From assembly GCA_018333955.1 (NCBI GenBank), contig JAGXSD010000044.1, forward strand, positions 1 through 54,006: a DNA stretch of 54,006 bases, read 5' to 3'. Below the pieces are notes generated by a model. It was not told the origin of the DNA and did no database searches. It worked only from the letters and a program-made list of their open reading frames with translations. Source of the stretch: Erysipelotrichia bacterium (GTDB lineage Bacteria > Bacillota_I > Bacilli_A > Erysipelotrichales > Erysipelotrichaceae). Numbering within the stretch: the stretch's first letter is position 1; every line of letters starts with the position of its first letter. Shown in pieces: positions 51,867 to 54,006 of this stretch. Position numbers and translations under genes: made by a program.

Positions 51867-53054
51867 ATGCATAAAGCGGTTGTTCTTGGTTCAAATTATT
51901 ATATTGCCTTATCTGTCTTTCGATCACTCAAAGCCCATGGTGTCGCAACAGTGGCTGCAGACTATGATATTGATTCATGTTATGCCCATGTTTCTAATAC
52001 ATGTGATGAGTATGTTCACGTAAGAGACTACAAAATCGATGAAGAAGGATTCATTGATGATTTGGTAAGTTATGCTTCTAAACAGATGTTGAAGCCCGTT
52101 CTTTTCCCATGTGCAGATCCATATGTTGAACTCATTGATACTCATTATGCGCGACTATCTCAAGTCTTCCTATTAACCTATCGTACTCCTGGCTTAGCCA
52201 CTCAAGTTTTAGATAAAAGTAGTGTTGATGCCCTGGCGCTAAAACATAACCTCAAGATTCCTGTAACCTTCCATCAAGACGATCTTGAGCTTATCAGAAA
52301 GGTATCAGAAGTTGGATATCCATTTGTCATGAAGGGAGCTATCTCTTCAGAGTTTGTGAAGAATTTTAGAGTTAAACTTTTTGTGATTAAGAATCAAGAA
52401 GAACTCCTCGCTTATCTTAAACTTGCGAAAGAAAAACAAGTGGATGTGATTATCCAACAAATGATTCCAGGTTTTGATGATCATATGTATACTTACGATG
52501 CATACGTCGATAAAGATGGACAAGTGATTGCAGCCACATCCTGTCAAAAGCTAAGACAATATCCCATTAACTATGGAGCATCCGTCTATACTAAACACTT
52601 CGTTGAACCAAAACTTCATGAAATTGGGGCACCATTCTTAAGTGCGATTGGATGGAGTGGTTTTGCGGAAATTGAATTTAAGAAGCATCGTGAAACTGGT
52701 GAGTTCTATATGATTGAAGTCAATGTGAGAACCACCAATCTTAATGAACTATTAAGAAAAGTGGGGATTAACTTTCCTTACTTAGGATATGCGGAAGCAA
52801 TTGGACTTCCACTTGAACCTGTTGAAATAACTCAAACCCAACCTTATGTCTTTTGGTATATGTATGAAGATGGTTTAGCCATTTTGAACTACATTAAAAC
52901 AAAACAACTCACACTTAAAGATGTTCTAAAAACATGGAATCTTAAGAAGGTTGAATCCATCTTTAGTTGGCGTGATCTTCGACCATTCTTTCGTTTCTTA
53001 AGGCTTTTACTTCGTAAAATTCTTAAATCCTTAAAAAGGAGGATTTTTAAATGA
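51867..53054 (+). CDS. ATP-grasp ligase, probable D-aspartate ligase
   Basis: A 395-residue ATP-grasp enzyme. The N-terminal domain begins KAVVLGSNYYIALSVFRSLKAHGVATVAADYD. The ATP-binding region contains YPFVMKG and FAEIEFKKHRETGEFYMIEVNVRTTN, which has the glutamate/asparagine metal site. The C-terminus is very basic (RRIFK). The related Enterococcus enzyme Asl(fm) adds D-aspartate to the lysine of the peptidoglycan stem and lies beside an aspartate racemase gene; the same pairing is seen here, with a 4-base overlap. Another carboxylate-amine ligase role cannot be excluded. Confidence 0.7.
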   Translation: MHKAVVLGSNYYIALSVFRSLKAHGVATVAADYDIDSCYAHVSNTCDEYVHVRDYKIDEEGFIDDLVSYASKQMLKPVLFPCADPYVELIDTHYARLSQVFLLTYRTPGLATQVLDKSSVDALALKHNLKIPVTFHQDDLELIRKVSEVGYPFVMKGAISSEFVKNFRVKLFVIKNQEELLAYLKLAKEKQVDVIIQQMIPGFDDHMYTYDAYVDKDGQVIAATSCQKLRQYPINYGASVYTKHFVEPKLHEIGAPFLSAIGWSGFAEIEFKKHRETGEFYMIEVNVRTTNLNELLRKVGINFPYLGYAEAIGLPLEPVEITQTQPYVFWYMYEDGLAILNYIKTKQLTLKDVLKTWNLKKVESIFSWRDLRPFFRFLRLLLRKILKSLKRRIFK

Positions 53055-53734
53055 AACGTATTGGTATTGTAGGCGGAATGGGGCCTCTCGCAAGTTTATT
53101 CTATGCCCAACAACTCATTCTTAAACATCCTGTTTCAAAAGATCAAGAGCAGTTTCATATTGTTCTTGATTCAAACTCAACGATTCCTGATCGTACCCTC
53201 GCCTTACTCAATCAAGGAGAAAGCCCTGTCAAAGCAATTTCAAAAAGCTTAGACATGCTTTCTGATGCTCAGGTTGACATTGGATTTATCACGTGTTTTA
53301 CTTCGCATGCTTTCTTTAATGAATTTAAAGATCATGCCCATTTTAAACTACTCAATGTCTTTGAACTACTTTCTTCCTCAAAACAATTAGAAGGACATAA
53401 AGTAGGACTACTTGCGACAAGTGGTACACTAAATACACAACTGTTTCAACATGCACTTCCTCACATTGATTTTCTTGTACCAAATAAAGATGTTCAAGAG
53501 AATCTAGTCATGAAAGGAATCTATGATCCTCATGAAGGGATTAAATCAAATCACATTGAAGCTGGTGCTCAATATCTACTTCAAGCTTGTGATCATCTAG
53601 TGAAGGAAGGAGCAACCTTAATTTTAGCTGGATGCACCGAAGTGGGGTTAGCTCTATTTGATAAAAACACTCCTGTACCCCTCATTGATCCAATGATGGA
53701 TATGGTTGAAGCCATCATCAATCAGGCACAATAA
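53051..53734 (+). CDS. Aspartate racemase family protein
   Basis: A 227-residue cofactor-independent racemase of the Asp/Glu racemase superfamily. KRIGIVGGMGPLASLFYAQQL is the start signature. The two catalytic cysteines are in GFITCFTSHAF (about residue 79) and LILAGCTEVGL (about residue 195). GGAGGATTTTTAA precedes the ATG and the gene is coupled to the ligase (ATGA). It would supply D-aspartate for crossbridge formation. Glutamate racemase is less likely, as MurI has different flanking residues. Confidence 0.85.
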   Translation: MKRIGIVGGMGPLASLFYAQQLILKHPVSKDQEQFHIVLDSNSTIPDRTLALLNQGESPVKAISKSLDMLSDAQVDIGFITCFTSHAFFNEFKDHAHFKLLNVFELLSSSKQLEGHKVGLLATSGTLNTQLFQHALPHIDFLVPNKDVQENLVMKGIYDPHEGIKSNHIEAGAQYLLQACDHLVKEGATLILAGCTEVGLALFDKNTPVPLIDPMMDMVEAIINQAQ

Positions 53735-53756
53735 AAGACTCCGAGGAAGATAATCC

Positions 53757-54006
53757 CTTAAAACGGACACAATAAATAAAAGGCTTAATAGAGAGCTAAT
53801 GCACGATATTGAATCGGTGTTAGCTCTTTTAATTGTTCTTGTAATCTATGCTGATTGTAATAAATAACATACTCAGATACAAGTTGTTTAGCCTGGTTTC
53901 TCGTGCTGATGTGGTGGAGTTTTAAAGATTCACACTTTAGTAGTGAAAACCACGATTCAATCGGCACATTATCGACACAACTTCCTTGATATGAAACACT
54001 ATGCCT
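53757..54006 (-). mobile_element. IS3-family insertion sequence, right end (partial)
   Basis: The window closes inside another IS3-type element running on the minus strand. Its end is probably near 53757, where minus-strand GTGTCCGTTTTAAG follows the transposase stop. The exact boundary is uncertain because there is no inverted partner in view. Its protein differs from the element at the left edge. Confidence 0.55.
53785..54006 (-). CDS. IS3-family transposase OrfB, C-terminal part (cut by window edge)
   Basis: Open without a stop to base 54006, so it continues outside. The visible part reads HSVSYQGSCVDNVPIESWFS, with the IS3 DN..xE signature and the third catalytic glutamate, then the usual tail YYNQHRLQEQLKELTPIQYR. 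It resembles the IS3/IS150 groups. Tail and signature differ from the left-edge transposase, so these are two different elements. Confidence 0.85.
   Translation of the reverse strand, partial: RHSVSYQGSCVDNVPIESWFSLLKCESLKLHHISTRNQAKQLVSEYVIYYNQHRLQEQLKELTPIQYRALALY

Noticed and set aside
53735-53784. Terminator for the racemase gene
   Set aside because: I see no stem followed by a T-run; IS sequence begins almost at once.
1-54006. Large composite transposon bounded by the two IS3-type ends
   Set aside because: The transposase tails and end sequences differ, and the interval holds essential genes (dnaB, rpsF, rpsR, rplI, ssb).
1-54006. Mycoplasma-type code with TGA as tryptophan
   Set aside because: TGA ends several genes at sensible positions, including ATGA overlaps at 15474 and 18049, and tryptophan is written TGG throughout.

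Overview
The window looks like chromosomal DNA from a low-GC Gram-positive bacterium (Bacillota). Shine-Dalgarno sites are strong (AGGAGG type), TGA is a normal stop (ATGA overlaps at 15474 and 18049), and the order rpsF-ssb-rpsR-yybS-gdpP-rplI-dnaB is a Bacillota signature. Lipoproteins, an LPxTA sortase substrate, HPr with a regulatory serine and CcpA-type cre sites agree. A member of the Erysipelotrichia or a close relative is my best guess; that placement is inference.

Layout. (1) 1-3.7 kb, accessory: an IS3-type end has cut a nucleotide-modification-associated (Nmad3-like) gene. Next come a flippase-like membrane protein and a nucleotidyltransferase/winged-helix pair resembling type IV (AbiE-like) toxin-antitoxin modules, with three operator repeats over its promoter. 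(2) 3.7-15.9 kb, carbon metabolism: a split transketolase, a complete 2-oxoacid/acetoin dehydrogenase complex (E1a, E1b, E2, E3), a SorC-family regulator, a LipL/LipM-like lipoyl-attachment enzyme, and a glucitol-type PTS (GutM, SrlA, SrlE, SrlB) with a COG4091 oxidoreductase. Five exact copies of ACAAATGT in inverted-repeat settings occur both at the sorC promoter and in the PTS divergent promoter region, suggesting one regulon. (3) 15.9-42.4 kb, a large alpha-glucan locus: seven GH13 enzymes (a possible maltosyltransferase, two alpha-amylases of which one is a lipoprotein, alpha-glucosidase, neopullulanase, pullulanase, branching enzyme), a maltodextrin ABC transporter (MalE, MalF, MalG, MsmK-type ATPase), a DUF1189 protein, a PucR-type regulator, glycogen phosphorylase and phosphoglucomutase. 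Among them lie a PAS/HD-GYP protein, an LPxTA surface protein and a HEPN-like protein. (4) 42.4-51.8 kb, housekeeping: ptsH, rlmH, walJ, an M23 peptidase, dnaB, rplI, gdpP, yybS, rpsR, ssb, rpsF. (5) 51.8-54 kb: an ATP-grasp ligase and an aspartate racemase, probably for D-aspartate in peptidoglycan, then another IS3-type fragment.

How it fits together. Extracellular alpha-glucan would be cut by the amylase lipoprotein, imported by MalEFG-MsmK, trimmed by pullulanase, neopullulanase, glucosidase and phosphorylase, and fed to glycolysis by phosphoglucomutase. Two perfect cre matches at the malE and malF promoters, plus HPr, point to carbon catabolite control. The PTS/SorC/dehydrogenase block is probably a second, polyol-responsive route to acetyl-CoA. 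No gene-free stretch exceeds about 270 bases; the longest (13972-14235) is a dense control region. I saw no tRNA, rRNA or CRISPR array.
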